A DNA stretch of 64,000 nt from contig CASYFC010000001.1 in assembly GCA_949482135.1 (NCBI GenBank), positions 1 through 64,000 on the forward strand. The letters run 5' to 3'. The DNA is from an uncultured Clostridia bacterium (GTDB lineage Bacteria; Bacillota; Clostridia; TANB77; CAG-508). The translations under genes were made by a program, and so were the position numbers. Each line of letters starts with the position of its first letter. The first letter of the stretch is position 1. This document shows, one piece after another, positions 54,467 through 62,497 of this stretch. Under the pieces are notes generated by a model, which saw nothing but the letters and a program-made list of their open reading frames with translations, had not been told where the DNA came from and made no database searches.

Positions 54467-54934
54467 ATGAAAGTAAAAAGATTAATTTTATTAATATTAA
54501 TAATTATATGGGCAATATTAATATTTGGTCTTTCTGGCCAAAATGGTACAGAATCTTCTGGACTTAGCAGAAAAATAGTAGCATTATTTACACAGAATGA
54601 GGAAATCATAAATACAGTAGAACCTTATATTAGAAAGGTAGCTCATTTTAGTGAATATGGATTAGGAGGAGTTCTAGTCACATTACTATTTGCTACATAT
54701 AATTGGAATGATAGAAAAATAATGTTTATAACTATTGCATTAGGAATATGGTATGCGTCAATTGATGAAATACATCAATTAATGGTGCCTGGAAGACATG
54801 GTAGCATATTTGATGTATATCTAGATACCTTAGGCTTTTCAACCGGTGTGTGCGGAATTATGGCAATTTTAAAAATAATACAAGGACTAAAACATAATAA
54901 TAAAAAAGAAATGAAGAGGGGTAAAAATGGTTGA
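54467..54934 (+). CDS. VanZ-like membrane protein
   Basis: A 155-residue VanZ family protein with four helices. Motifs are LFGLSGQNGTESSGLS near the start, RKVAHFSEYGLGGVLVTLL and ASIDEIHQLMVPGRHGSIFDV, the family signature. VanZ lowers teicoplanin binding in some organisms, but most members have unknown roles. It overlaps argS by 8 bases and may be co-translated. No good ribosome binding site precedes ATG 54467. Confidence 0.92.
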   Translation: MKVKRLILLILIIIWAILIFGLSGQNGTESSGLSRKIVALFTQNEEIINTVEPYIRKVAHFSEYGLGGVLVTLLFATYNWNDRKIMFITIALGIWYASIDEIHQLMVPGRHGSIFDVYLDTLGFSTGVCGIMAILKIIQGLKHNNKKEMKRGKNG

Positions 54935-56633
54935 TTTTAAAAAAATTATTGCAGAAAAAATAGCAAAAGCTGCAGAATTAGATGTAGAAGAGATTTACAG
55001 TTATATTGAAATTCCACCCAATCAAGATATGGGAGATTATGCTTTTCCATGTTTTAAACTTGCTAAAGCTTTAAGAAAGGCACCACAAATTATAGCAACA
55101 GAATTAAAAGAAAAAATTGAAGAAGATAATATTGTAGAAAAGATAGATATTGCAGGTGGATATTTAAATTTCTATATAAATAAACTAGAACTTGTGAAAT
55201 CAGTTTTACAAGAAATAGATTCCAAAAAAGAAAATTATGGCTCAAATGAAATTGGAAAAAACAAAAATATTGTTATAGACTTTTCATCTCCAAATATTGC
55301 AAAACCTTTTCATATTGGACATTTAAGAAATACAGTTATCGGAGCTGCTTTATATAAAATATATAAATATTTAGGATACAATACGACAAGTGTAAATCAT
55401 TTAGGTGATTATGGAACTCAATTTGGAAAGATGATTGAAGGATATAAAAGATGGGGTTCAGAATATGATTTAGAAGCTAATCCTATTGATGAATGTATGA
55501 ATATATATGTTAGAATAAATAATCTTTGCAAAGAAGACGAAGCAGTTCTAGAACAATGTAGAGAAAACTTCAAAAAAATTGAAGAAGGTGATCCATATTG
55601 TGTTGAAATTTGGAATAAATTCAAGACCTTAAGCTTAAAAGAATTCCAAAAAATATATGACCTATTAGGAGTAACTTTTGATTCATTTAACGGAGAAGCT
55701 TTTTATTCAGATAAAATGGATGAAGTTGTAGAAATCTTGGAAAAAAATAATTGCTTAAAAGAATCAGAAGGAGCAAAAATTGTAGATTTAGAAGACGAAG
55801 GTTTAGGTGTTTGTATGATTAAAAAATCAAACGGATCTACAAGTTATGCAACAAGAGATTTAGCAGCAGTTCTTTATAGAAGCAGAACATACGATTTTGA
55901 TAAATGTTTATATGTTGTAGCATATGAACAAAATCTTCATTTTAAACAAATTTTTGAAGTTGCAAAGAATTTAGAAATTCCAGAAAAATGTTTAAATGGA
56001 TTAGAACATGTAGCTTATGGTATGGTAAGATTAACAACAGGGAAGATGTCTACACGTGAAGGAACTGTTATAAAAGTAGACGAATTATTGCAAGAAGCAA
56101 TAGATAGGGTTGAAAAAATAATAGAAGAAAAAAATCCAGAAATGGAAAATAGAAGCGAAGAAGCTAAGAAAATTGGTATTGGAGCTGTTATCTTTAACAA
56201 TGTATGTAGTACAATAATTAAAGATCAAGTATTTGATTGGAATACAGTATTAAATTTTAATGGAGAAACAGGACCATATATTCAATATATATATGTTAGA
56301 ACTAAAAGTGTTTTAGAAAAAGCAGGATATATTCCAAATATAAATGAAGTAAATTTTGAACTTTTACAAGATAAAGAAAGTTTAAAAGTAATTCAAAGCT
56401 TATATAATTTTGAAAATATATTAATGTCAGTTGTAGATAAAAATGAGCCATCATTACTTGCTAGATATTTAATTGAACTTGCTCAAAATTACAGTAATTT
56501 TTATAATGAAAATAAAATTATAGATGATAATAAAGATGTTCAAAATGCTAGAGTGTATTTAAGTTATGCGGTAGGAAATGTTTTAAAGACAGGAGCAGGA
56601 TTACTTGGAATCAAAATGCCAAATAAAATGTAA
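54927..56633 (+). CDS. argS: Arginyl-tRNA synthetase
   Basis: Charges tRNA-Arg. The 568-residue class I enzyme has the N-terminal Add domain (1-100), the HIGH motif in KPFHIGHLRNT (near 130), the KMSKS equivalent GKMSTREGTVI (near 372), and an anticodon-binding C-terminal DALR domain ending LGIKMPNKM. GAGGGG precedes ATG 54927. It is of interest because it must deal with whatever arginine isoacceptors exist in a cell where CGG seems not to be read as Arg; nothing unusual is seen in it by eye. Confidence 0.97.
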   Translation: MVDFKKIIAEKIAKAAELDVEEIYSYIEIPPNQDMGDYAFPCFKLAKALRKAPQIIATELKEKIEEDNIVEKIDIAGGYLNFYINKLELVKSVLQEIDSKKENYGSNEIGKNKNIVIDFSSPNIAKPFHIGHLRNTVIGAALYKIYKYLGYNTTSVNHLGDYGTQFGKMIEGYKRWGSEYDLEANPIDECMNIYVRINNLCKEDEAVLEQCRENFKKIEEGDPYCVEIWNKFKTLSLKEFQKIYDLLGVTFDSFNGEAFYSDKMDEVVEILEKNNCLKESEGAKIVDLEDEGLGVCMIKKSNGSTSYATRDLAAVLYRSRTYDFDKCLYVVAYEQNLHFKQIFEVAKNLEIPEKCLNGLEHVAYGMVRLTTGKMSTREGTVIKVDELLQEAIDRVEKIIEEKNPEMENRSEEAKKIGIGAVIFNNVCSTIIKDQVFDWNTVLNFNGETGPYIQYIYVRTKSVLEKAGYIPNINEVNFELLQDKESLKVIQSLYNFENILMSVVDKNEPSLLARYLIELAQNYSNFYNENKIIDDNKDVQNARVYLSYAVGNVLKTGAGLLGIKMPNKM

Positions 56634-56642
56634 ATTAATTTT

Positions 56643-56672
56643 TAAGAGTAACAATAAAGTTACTCTTTTTAT
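56643..56672 (+). terminator. Terminator of argS
   Basis: AAGAGTAAC (56644-56652) pairs with GTTACTCTT (56659-56667), followed by T-rich sequence. Confidence 0.85.
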
Positions 56673-56683
56673 TTTTGTGAAAT

Positions 56684-56740
56684 GAAATTTAGGGAAATTT
56701 AGGGACGCTCGAAAAATTTCATAATTATGAAACTTTTTGA
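56684..56740. repeat. Left boundary repeat of the sigma/anti-sigma cassette
   Basis: TTTAGGGACGCTCGAAAAA and adjacent bases (core 56695-56722) match the right-hand repeat (58561-58588) in inverted orientation with one difference in 28. The inner part forms a hairpin with 56723-56740. A short tandem copy GAAATTTAGGG precedes it at 56684-56694. Confidence 0.75.
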
Positions 56741-56776
56741 GAATTTTAAAAGATTATAATGTAAAGGGGGGCGAAA

Positions 56777-57316
56777 ATGAGAACTCAATTATGCCAAGAT
56801 GATTTTGAAAAAATATACAGAGAAACATATAATAAAATACTAAAATTCGCAATTGTTAGATGTAATAATTTAAATGATGTTAATGATATTATTCAAGATA
56901 CATATATAGAATTATTTAATAAATTAAAGAAAAAATCTAAAATTGAATTAGATAATGTAGAAGGCTTTTTATATGGTATTACAAATAATGTTATTAAAAG
57001 ACATTATTTTAAAAAGAAAAATGAAAAAGTGGTAAATTTATTTAATGATCAAAATGAAGAAACGATTGAAATTAAAGATGATTTTGATTTAGAACAAAAT
57101 ATAATTACAAAAGAAAATGCAAAAGAAGTATGGGATTTTTTAAAGAAAAAGGATTTAATAACTGCTAAAATATTTAATTTATATTTTGCCTTAGATATGA
57201 AAATCTCAGAGATAGCAGAAGAACTTCAACTTCAAGAATCAAATATAAAAAATAGAATTTATAGAACTTTAAAAGAAATAAAAAAAGAATTAGGAAAGGA
57301 GAATAAAAATGATTAA
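56777..57316 (+). CDS. ECF-type RNA polymerase sigma factor
   Basis: A 179-residue group IV sigma factor with sigma region 2 (KIYRETYNKILKFAIVRC then DVNDIIQDTYIELFN) and region 4 (ARNLYF-like helix then MKISEIAEELQLQESNIKNR and IYRTLKEIKKEL). AAGGGGGG lies upstream of ATG 56777. It overlaps the next gene by 8 bases, as sigma and anti-sigma genes often do. Target promoters are unknown. Autoregulation is common for such pairs, but no clear ECF promoter was recognised here. Confidence 0.9.
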   Translation: MRTQLCQDDFEKIYRETYNKILKFAIVRCNNLNDVNDIIQDTYIELFNKLKKKSKIELDNVEGFLYGITNNVIKRHYFKKKNEKVVNLFNDQNEETIEIKDDFDLEQNIITKENAKEVWDFLKKKDLITAKIFNLYFALDMKISEIAEELQLQESNIKNRIYRTLKEIKKELGKENKND

Positions 57317-58511
57317 TAAAGAATTTAAAGAATATATGGAGCTGGAGAATAATATTGATTTCAATTATCAAAAAATAAAAGAAAGAACTTCTAAAAAATA
57401 CAATTTTAAGACTTTATTTAATGTTGCGGCAATGATTTTAATTGTTATGCTAATTGGAGTTGGAACAAATAAGTTGTATGCAAAACGACAATGGGATATA
57501 GCATTTAATAATTTTCAAAATAGAGAACGAGAGTTTACTACTGTTGGAGCAAAAGAATCAGCAGAAAATGGATATACAGAATATATAGATATGGATTATG
57601 TATATCAAAATGATATAGGTATTAAGGTAGATTCACTTTTTATAACAGATGATCAATTTGAAGTAAATTTAAATTTTAAATTTCCAGAAGATATGAAATT
57701 GGATTCAAGAATGTTCCAATATGGATATCTTATATATGATGAAAATAATAATATATATGGATTTTATACAAGGCATGATTATACGTCGAAAATATATGTT
57801 TCAAAAGATTATGGATATGATTATTTGAAATTTTTATTTAAAGAACTTGGAATAGATTATAATATTAAAGATGGAATAGATATTTTAAGGCACAATAATT
57901 TTTCTACACAAGGACCAATTAGTACAAATGATGGAAATATAATTTCCAAAGTATCAATGGAATCATCAATTGGATTTCCAAAATCCAAAAAAATTTATAT
58001 AAGATTATTTAACTTAGGTTTTACAATGACGGATTCAGAAATTAAAGATGGTGAGTGTAATCTAGTTGAATTTGAAGACTTCAGATTATCAGAGAATGCT
58101 GAATGGATTTTTGAAATTGAAGTACCAGAACGAATGTATAATAGAGAAACGATTAATTTAAAATTAGCAGAAGATATTACAAATTTAAAAATTGATAAAT
58201 TAACTGTAACAGAATCAAAACTTCTAATAAAAGCAACAATGAATAAAGATGATGAAATAGAACAAGAAGATGTAAAAAAATGGGATGATTTTAACTCATG
58301 GGATAAGTATTTAAATAATAAAGTTTATATAACAGATAATGAAGGAAATAAGTATACACATTTACCAGCATCTATTATAAATCTTCAAAATAAGTTTTAT
58401 TTTGAATTCTCTTTTGATATCAACAAAAATATGATAAAAGATAATAAATTTTACTTAAATATAAGAGACAATGGAATTCTTTATACAAAAGAATTAATAA
58501 TTGATAATTAA
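57309..58511 (+). CDS. DUF4179-like membrane protein, putative anti-sigma factor
   Basis: A 400-residue protein with a short cytoplasmic N-terminus (1-35, likely to bind the sigma factor), one membrane helix (about 36-54), and a large extracellular beta-rich domain. The N-terminal layout, the size and the pairing with an ECF sigma factor fit the DUF4179 family, treated as anti-sigma factors in Clostridia and Bacilli. GAAAGGAG lies just before ATG 57309, inside the sigma gene. A terminator and the right boundary repeat follow. Confidence 0.82.
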   Translation: MINKEFKEYMELENNIDFNYQKIKERTSKKYNFKTLFNVAAMILIVMLIGVGTNKLYAKRQWDIAFNNFQNREREFTTVGAKESAENGYTEYIDMDYVYQNDIGIKVDSLFITDDQFEVNLNFKFPEDMKLDSRMFQYGYLIYDENNNIYGFYTRHDYTSKIYVSKDYGYDYLKFLFKELGIDYNIKDGIDILRHNNFSTQGPISTNDGNIISKVSMESSIGFPKSKKIYIRLFNLGFTMTDSEIKDGECNLVEFEDFRLSENAEWIFEIEVPERMYNRETINLKLAEDITNLKIDKLTVTESKLLIKATMNKDDEIEQEDVKKWDDFNSWDKYLNNKVYITDNEGNKYTHLPASIINLQNKFYFEFSFDINKNMIKDNKFYLNIRDNGILYTKELIIDN

Positions 58512-58524
58512 AATTTAAAAAAGC

Positions 58525-58558
58525 TCTGTAGAAATATTTATTTCTGCAGATTTTTTTT
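58525..58558 (+). terminator. Terminator of the sigma/anti-sigma operon
   Basis: TCTGTAGAAATA (58525-58536) pairs with TATTTCTGCAGA (58539-58550) with one mismatch, then eight T. Confidence 0.85.
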
Positions 58559-58560
58559 AG

Positions 58561-58590
58561 ATGAAACTTTTCGAGCGTCCCTAAATTTCA
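58561..58590. repeat. Right boundary repeat of the sigma/anti-sigma cassette
   Basis: Inverted copy of the left repeat; the arms bracket 1.87 kb. See 56684-56740. Confidence 0.75.
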
Positions 58591-58686
58591 CATTAATAAA
58601 ATCTTAATAAAGTATATCTTTTTTCTTAATAAAGTTTTTATATAATAAAAACAGTAAAATAAGAGATTATAAAAAGAGGCGATATT

Positions 58687-59940
58687 ATGAATTTATTAAA
58701 AATATTAGTAATAGTAATTAATTTTATATCAATAAGTTATATGTTATATTATCTAGTAATTGCTGTATTTGCTTTTAAAAAAGATAAAGTAAAACTTAAA
58801 AATACGATTCAAAAAAAATTTGCGGTAATAATACCTGCTAGAAACGAAGAACTTGTAATTGGAAACTTAATTAAAAGTTTAAATAGTCAGAATTATCCAA
58901 AAGATAAATATGATATATTTATTCTACCAAATAATTGTGATGATAATACAGAAGAAGTTGCTAAAAATAATAATGCACAAATAATAGATTGCACAAATAT
59001 TATAACAAAATCTAAAGGTGATGTATTAAGATATGCTTTTAAAACGTTAAGAAATGAAAATTATGATGCTTATTTAATTTTCGATGCAGATAATATTGTT
59101 CATCCAGACTTTATACAAGAAATGAACTATACTTTAGTTTCAGGATATAGAGTAGCACAAGGTTATAGAGATAGTAAAAATCCTTCAGATACATGGATTT
59201 CAAGCTCACATTCGCTTCATTATATAATTCAAAATTACTTTATGAATAGAGCAAGAAATAATATAAATAAATCTTGTTTTGTAAATGGAACAGGTTTTAT
59301 GATATCAAAAGAATACTTAGAAGAAAATGGATATAATTCTTTAACAATTACAGAAGATATTGAGCTTAATGTAAATTGCGGACTAAACAATGAACAAATT
59401 GCATTTGTAGAAAATGCAATAACATATGATGAACAACCAATTACTTTTGATGTTTCATGGAAACAAAGAAAAAGATGGTCTGTTGGAACTCTTCAATGCT
59501 TAAAATCATATTGGAGTAAAATTATAAAAGATATAATAAAAAATAAAAACCTTGGTTCTGTAGAATCTATCATGTTTTTAACTGCGCCGATAGTTCAATT
59601 AATAGGAACTTTTAATATTGTGTTACAGGTTGTAGTAGACTTTTTAACATATAGAAAAATTAATTATGTATCTAAATCAATATTGTTGATATTATATTAC
59701 ATTAGTAATATAATGCTTACTATTGGTATATTAAAAATAAATCAAAAACAGGTTAAAAATTATATAAAAGGAATTATTTTATTACCAGTATTTTATTTAT
59801 CATGGGTGCCAATAAATGTAGTAGCTATTTTTGAGAAAAAATCTACTTGGGAGAGAATAGAACATACAAGAACAGTTAGTTTAGACAGCATTTTAGCATT
59901 TAATTATATTAGTAAAAATGGGGTAAAGTATGAAGAATAA
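58687..59940 (+). CDS. Family 2 glycosyltransferase (membrane)
   Basis: A 417-residue membrane glycosyltransferase: one N-terminal helix (about 2-27), a GT-A domain with IIPARNEELVIGNLI, DADNIV (the DxD-type metal site), the acidic ITEDIELNV, and QRKRWSVG, the QxxRW motif of processive enzymes; then four membrane helices. It resembles cellulose-synthase/hyaluronan-like enzymes and may make an extracellular polysaccharide. AAGAGGCGA precedes ATG 58687. It overlaps the next gene by 11 bases. Confidence 0.9.
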   Translation: MNLLKILVIVINFISISYMLYYLVIAVFAFKKDKVKLKNTIQKKFAVIIPARNEELVIGNLIKSLNSQNYPKDKYDIFILPNNCDDNTEEVAKNNNAQIIDCTNIITKSKGDVLRYAFKTLRNENYDAYLIFDADNIVHPDFIQEMNYTLVSGYRVAQGYRDSKNPSDTWISSSHSLHYIIQNYFMNRARNNINKSCFVNGTGFMISKEYLEENGYNSLTITEDIELNVNCGLNNEQIAFVENAITYDEQPITFDVSWKQRKRWSVGTLQCLKSYWSKIIKDIIKNKNLGSVESIMFLTAPIVQLIGTFNIVLQVVVDFLTYRKINYVSKSILLILYYISNIMLTIGILKINQKQVKNYIKGIILLPVFYLSWVPINVVAIFEKKSTWERIEHTRTVSLDSILAFNYISKNGVKYEE

Positions 59941-60652
59941 AAAAATAAAAATTATTAGAGCAAGTATTTTAATTTTGATTTTATTAATGATGATAATTGT
60001 TAGTATAAAAATGTTTCCAATTTTTAAAAGTATAGCAACAGAAGAAGGAAGAAATAACTTTAAAAATAATATAGAAAATTCAGGATTTCAAGGAATTTTA
60101 ATGATAATTGGATTAATGTTTGCACAAATATTTTTTCCTATACTTCCAGGAGAACCAGTTGAATTGCTGGCAGGTATGTGCTATGGGACTTGGGGAGGAT
60201 TAATTATATTATATATAGGTGTATTTTTAATGACACTTCTAATTTACTTTTTGGTTAGAAAATTTGGAAGAGATTTTATTTGTACTTTTGTTTCAGAAGA
60301 AAAAATATCGAAAATTGAAAATAGTCAAATTTGGAATAATCCAGCAAAAATTAGAACATTACTTTTTTTATCATTTTTTATTCCAGGACTTCCAAAAGAT
60401 ATATTTGTATATATAGGAGGGTTACTTCCAATTAATCCAGTGGAGTTTCTACTTATATCAACTTTGGCAAGATTTCCTTCTATAATATCATCAACAATTG
60501 CTGGAAGTAATATATTATATGGAAATTGGAACATAATTTTAATTACTTATGCTATAACATTTTCAATAGCAGGAATTCTACTTTTTATATTAAATAAAAA
60601 ACCTGATATAAGAAATAATTTAATGGAATATAAAAAACAAGAAAATAATTAA
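59930..60652 (+). CDS. VTT/TVP38-TMEM64 (SNARE-associated, DedA-like) membrane protein
   Basis: A 240-residue protein with about six helices. Family stretches are FPILPGEPVELLAGMCYGTWGG and FFIPGLPKDIFVYIGGLLP with the Pro-Gly turn, and RFPSIISSTIAGS. The family is linked to lipid scrambling or undecaprenyl phosphate recycling. It starts at ATG 59930 within the end of the glycosyltransferase gene, so the two are coupled; a role in lipid carriers for the polysaccharide is possible. Confidence 0.9.
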   Translation: MKNKKIKIIRASILILILLMMIIVSIKMFPIFKSIATEEGRNNFKNNIENSGFQGILMIIGLMFAQIFFPILPGEPVELLAGMCYGTWGGLIILYIGVFLMTLLIYFLVRKFGRDFICTFVSEEKISKIENSQIWNNPAKIRTLLFLSFFIPGLPKDIFVYIGGLLPINPVEFLLISTLARFPSIISSTIAGSNILYGNWNIILITYAITFSIAGILLFILNKKPDIRNNLMEYKKQENN

Positions 60653-60656
60653 TTAT

Positions 60657-60703
60657 AAAAAATCAATTTAAGAAAAAGATGAATGCTTAAATTGATTTTT
60701 TTA
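60657..60703 (+). terminator. Terminator of the glycosyltransferase-VTT operon
   Basis: AAAAAATCAATTTAAG-type arm (60657-60672) pairs with CTTAAATTGATTTTTTT (60686-60702). The right arm contains the -35 box of the next promoter. Confidence 0.85.
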
Positions 60704-60720
60704 TGTTAACATGGTATAAT
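60692..60720 (+). promoter_or_regulatory. Putative promoter of the radical SAM gene
   Basis: TTGATT (60692-60697), a 17-base spacer and TATAAT (60715-60720). It overlaps the terminator stem. Confidence 0.65.
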
Positions 60721-60798
60721 ATATATGATATGCACATTTTTATATTGTATATTTTGAACTCATTAAACAATATTTTATAGAAAACAGGAGGATATAAA

Positions 60799-61557
60799 AT
60801 GAGTCAAATTAAATTACCGATGGGAACAATCGAACTCGACCATGCTGACATTGTTACTTCTCATATGTGTAACAAAAGGTGCAAACATTGCATCGATAAG
60901 TTCATTAGAACGTCCACAGAGGTCATTTCACTCGAAACCATTGAAAAGTTCCTTAATTTACTTCGGAGCTGCACTGATAAACAGCTGGAAGTGCTTTTGC
61001 TGGGGGGAGAGCCTACTGTCCTTAAGACAGAACAGCTGATTGCAATTAGCAATTTGATTCATAGCAAAGGTTTTCTGGTTATGATGAGCACAAACGGCAT
61101 CCTGAAGGATAAGATCATTCAGCTTATTCCATATTATGATTCAATCCAAATCACAGTAAACAGTGATGAGGAAATTGATTTTTGGAGGAAGTGGAGTGAT
61201 AAGATAAACATCAAACTGGCTGGTGATGCGGAACTGACTATGGAAAAGCTGGAACACTTTGTGAAGTATACGGAAGGCTTTTTTAGACGGTCCATCAGTA
61301 TGTATTTCACACCTGATTTTCAGGAACTCTGCACAGATGAAGAAATCTGGCAGTTGCTGGATACACTGGAGTGGGAGAGAAATGGATCATATATGTATAC
61401 TTTCTATAAAGGAGTAAGAATAAAGAAATGTATACATGGCCAGACCAACATTATTGATGAGCCTACTGTGCCAAAGGTATACCCGAATGGAAATTACAAC
61501 AAGACATGGTGTCACGAGGAATTGGATGATTATTTGGATGGGAGATGGAATGGTTGA
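60799..61557 (+). CDS. Radical SAM protein, foreign codon use
   Basis: A 252-residue protein with the radical SAM cluster motif CxxxCxxC at Cys24, Cys28 and Cys31 (SHMCNKRCKHCID), then LLGGEPTV (the GGE motif), and strands typical of the partial TIM barrel. The C-terminus has two further Cys-His pairs (KKCIHGQ and TWCHEELDDY), perhaps a second cluster or zinc site. AGGAGG precedes ATG 60799. Codon use is GC-richer than the neighbours. CGG codons 56 and 164 are in frame as Arg. The substrate is unknown; no peptide precursor is evident. Confidence 0.85.
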   Translation: MSQIKLPMGTIELDHADIVTSHMCNKRCKHCIDKFIRTSTEVISLETIEKFLNLLRSCTDKQLEVLLLGGEPTVLKTEQLIAISNLIHSKGFLVMMSTNGILKDKIIQLIPYYDSIQITVNSDEEIDFWRKWSDKINIKLAGDAELTMEKLEHFVKYTEGFFRRSISMYFTPDFQELCTDEEIWQLLDTLEWERNGSYMYTFYKGVRIKKCIHGQTNIIDEPTVPKVYPNGNYNKTWCHEELDDYLDGRWNG

Positions 61558-61574
61558 CTTTTTAGGTAATTTAA

Positions 61575-61598
61575 CTCTTTTTCACCTTTGAAAAAGAG
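61575..61598 (+). terminator. Hairpin after the radical SAM gene
   Basis: CTCTTTTTCA and its complement form a 10-bp stem with a 4-base loop; the T tail is poor. Confidence 0.5.
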
Positions 61599-61659
61599 AA
61601 ACAAAGTTTTTCGTAATAGTAACTTTAAAGCTAAGTAGCCAAAAGAGAGGGAGAAAAAC

Positions 61660-61983
61660 ATGATGAAGTGGAGTAAAGAAAATCTTGCAAACAACGATGC
61701 TTTGCGGCAGGTGACAAACACAGGAGATATCTTCCTGCTGGATCGGAGAGAAAAAGGAGAAAATCTTGAAAATGGAAAAAAAGTAGAAAGGGGATATGCA
61801 ATCTATAAACTACTTGCCAGCGATTCCAGTGAAGCGTATATTCTGGCCATGGAAAATGACTTCACACCTTCGCTGTACAATCCGCCTATTCTGCTTACAG
61901 AAGACCAGGTTCTGGATTTCCTTAACTGTCCAGAAAATGCGGCAAAGTTTACTTTCAACAAATGGCTTAATTGTTACCGCTGA
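61660..61983 (+). CDS. Small hypothetical protein, foreign codon use
   Basis: A 107-residue protein of unknown family. ATG 61660 or 61663 follows GAGAGGGAG. It is polar, without signal peptide; Trp and Tyr residues occur in the C-terminal third (FNKWLNCYR). Codons are GC-richer than in native genes; CGG codons 16 and 29 are in frame as Arg. It lies 100 bases after the radical SAM gene with its own ribosome binding site, and could be its partner or target. Confidence 0.55.
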   Translation: MMKWSKENLANNDALRQVTNTGDIFLLDRREKGENLENGKKVERGYAIYKLLASDSSEAYILAMENDFTPSLYNPPILLTEDQVLDFLNCPENAAKFTFNKWLNCYR

Positions 61984-61987
61984 ATCA

Positions 61988-62030
61988 AAAAGGGTTGCCC
62001 AAAGGAGTTATTCCTGAGGGCAATCTTTTT
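61988..62030 (+). terminator. Terminator after the 61660-61983 gene
   Basis: GGTTGCCC and GGGCAATC arms (one G-T pair) with an inner AAAGGAG / TTCCTGA extension, followed by T residues. Confidence 0.8.
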
Positions 62031-62117
62031 ATGTTTTACAAAAAAATAATTGTCTAATATTGACATTATTTAAAATAAATATAATAATATATTATATAAA
62101 TTTAGGAGGTGAATTAA

Positions 62118-62255
62118 ATGAAATATAAATGTACATTATGCGGATATATTTATGATGAAACTGTAGAAGGAACAAAATTTGAAGACTTACCTGATACATG
62201 GGTTTGCCCACTTTGTGGAGTTGGAAAAGACATGTTTGAAAAAGTTGAAGAATAG
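62118..62255 (+). CDS. Rubredoxin
   Basis: A 45-residue electron carrier with a single Fe(SCys)4 site: Cys5 and Cys8 (CTLCGYIYD) and Cys30 and Cys33 ([12 protein letters not shown]). AGGAGGTGAATTAA precedes ATG 62118. Slightly shorter than usual rubredoxins (about 52-54) because the loop between the two halves is shortened. Marks an anaerobic or oxygen-defence metabolism. Own terminator. Confidence 0.95.
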   Translation: MKYKCTLCGYIYDETVEGTKFEDLPDTWVCPLCGVGKDMFEKVEE

Positions 62256-62300
62256 TTTTATTTAAATTATGTAAGTTAGATTGCTTTACATATAAAACAA

Positions 62301-62345
62301 AAAATATCACCAATGAGATTTATCTTATTGGTGATATTTTTTTGT
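62301..62345 (+). terminator. Terminator of the rubredoxin gene
   Basis: AAAATATCACCAAT pairs with ATTGGTGATATTTT, followed by T. Confidence 0.9.
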
Positions 62346-62431
62346 TGTCTTTATTGGAATACTTGTCAAAAATAAAATACATAATATAGTTACAATTTGA
62401 AAAAGCAAAGAATAGTATATATAAGAAAGTT

Positions 62432-62467
62432 AGCGAACATTAAATTTTTTAAGATGTTCGCTTTTTC
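62432..62467 (+). terminator. Second hairpin upstream of the ZIP gene
   Basis: AGCGAACAT (62432-62440) pairs with ATGTTCGCT (62454-62462), then T residues, 30 bases before ATG 62498. It may be an attenuator in the leader or a terminator of a transcript not recognised. Confidence 0.7.
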
Positions 62468-62497
62468 TAAAATAAAATAATTAGGAAGGAATCAAAA

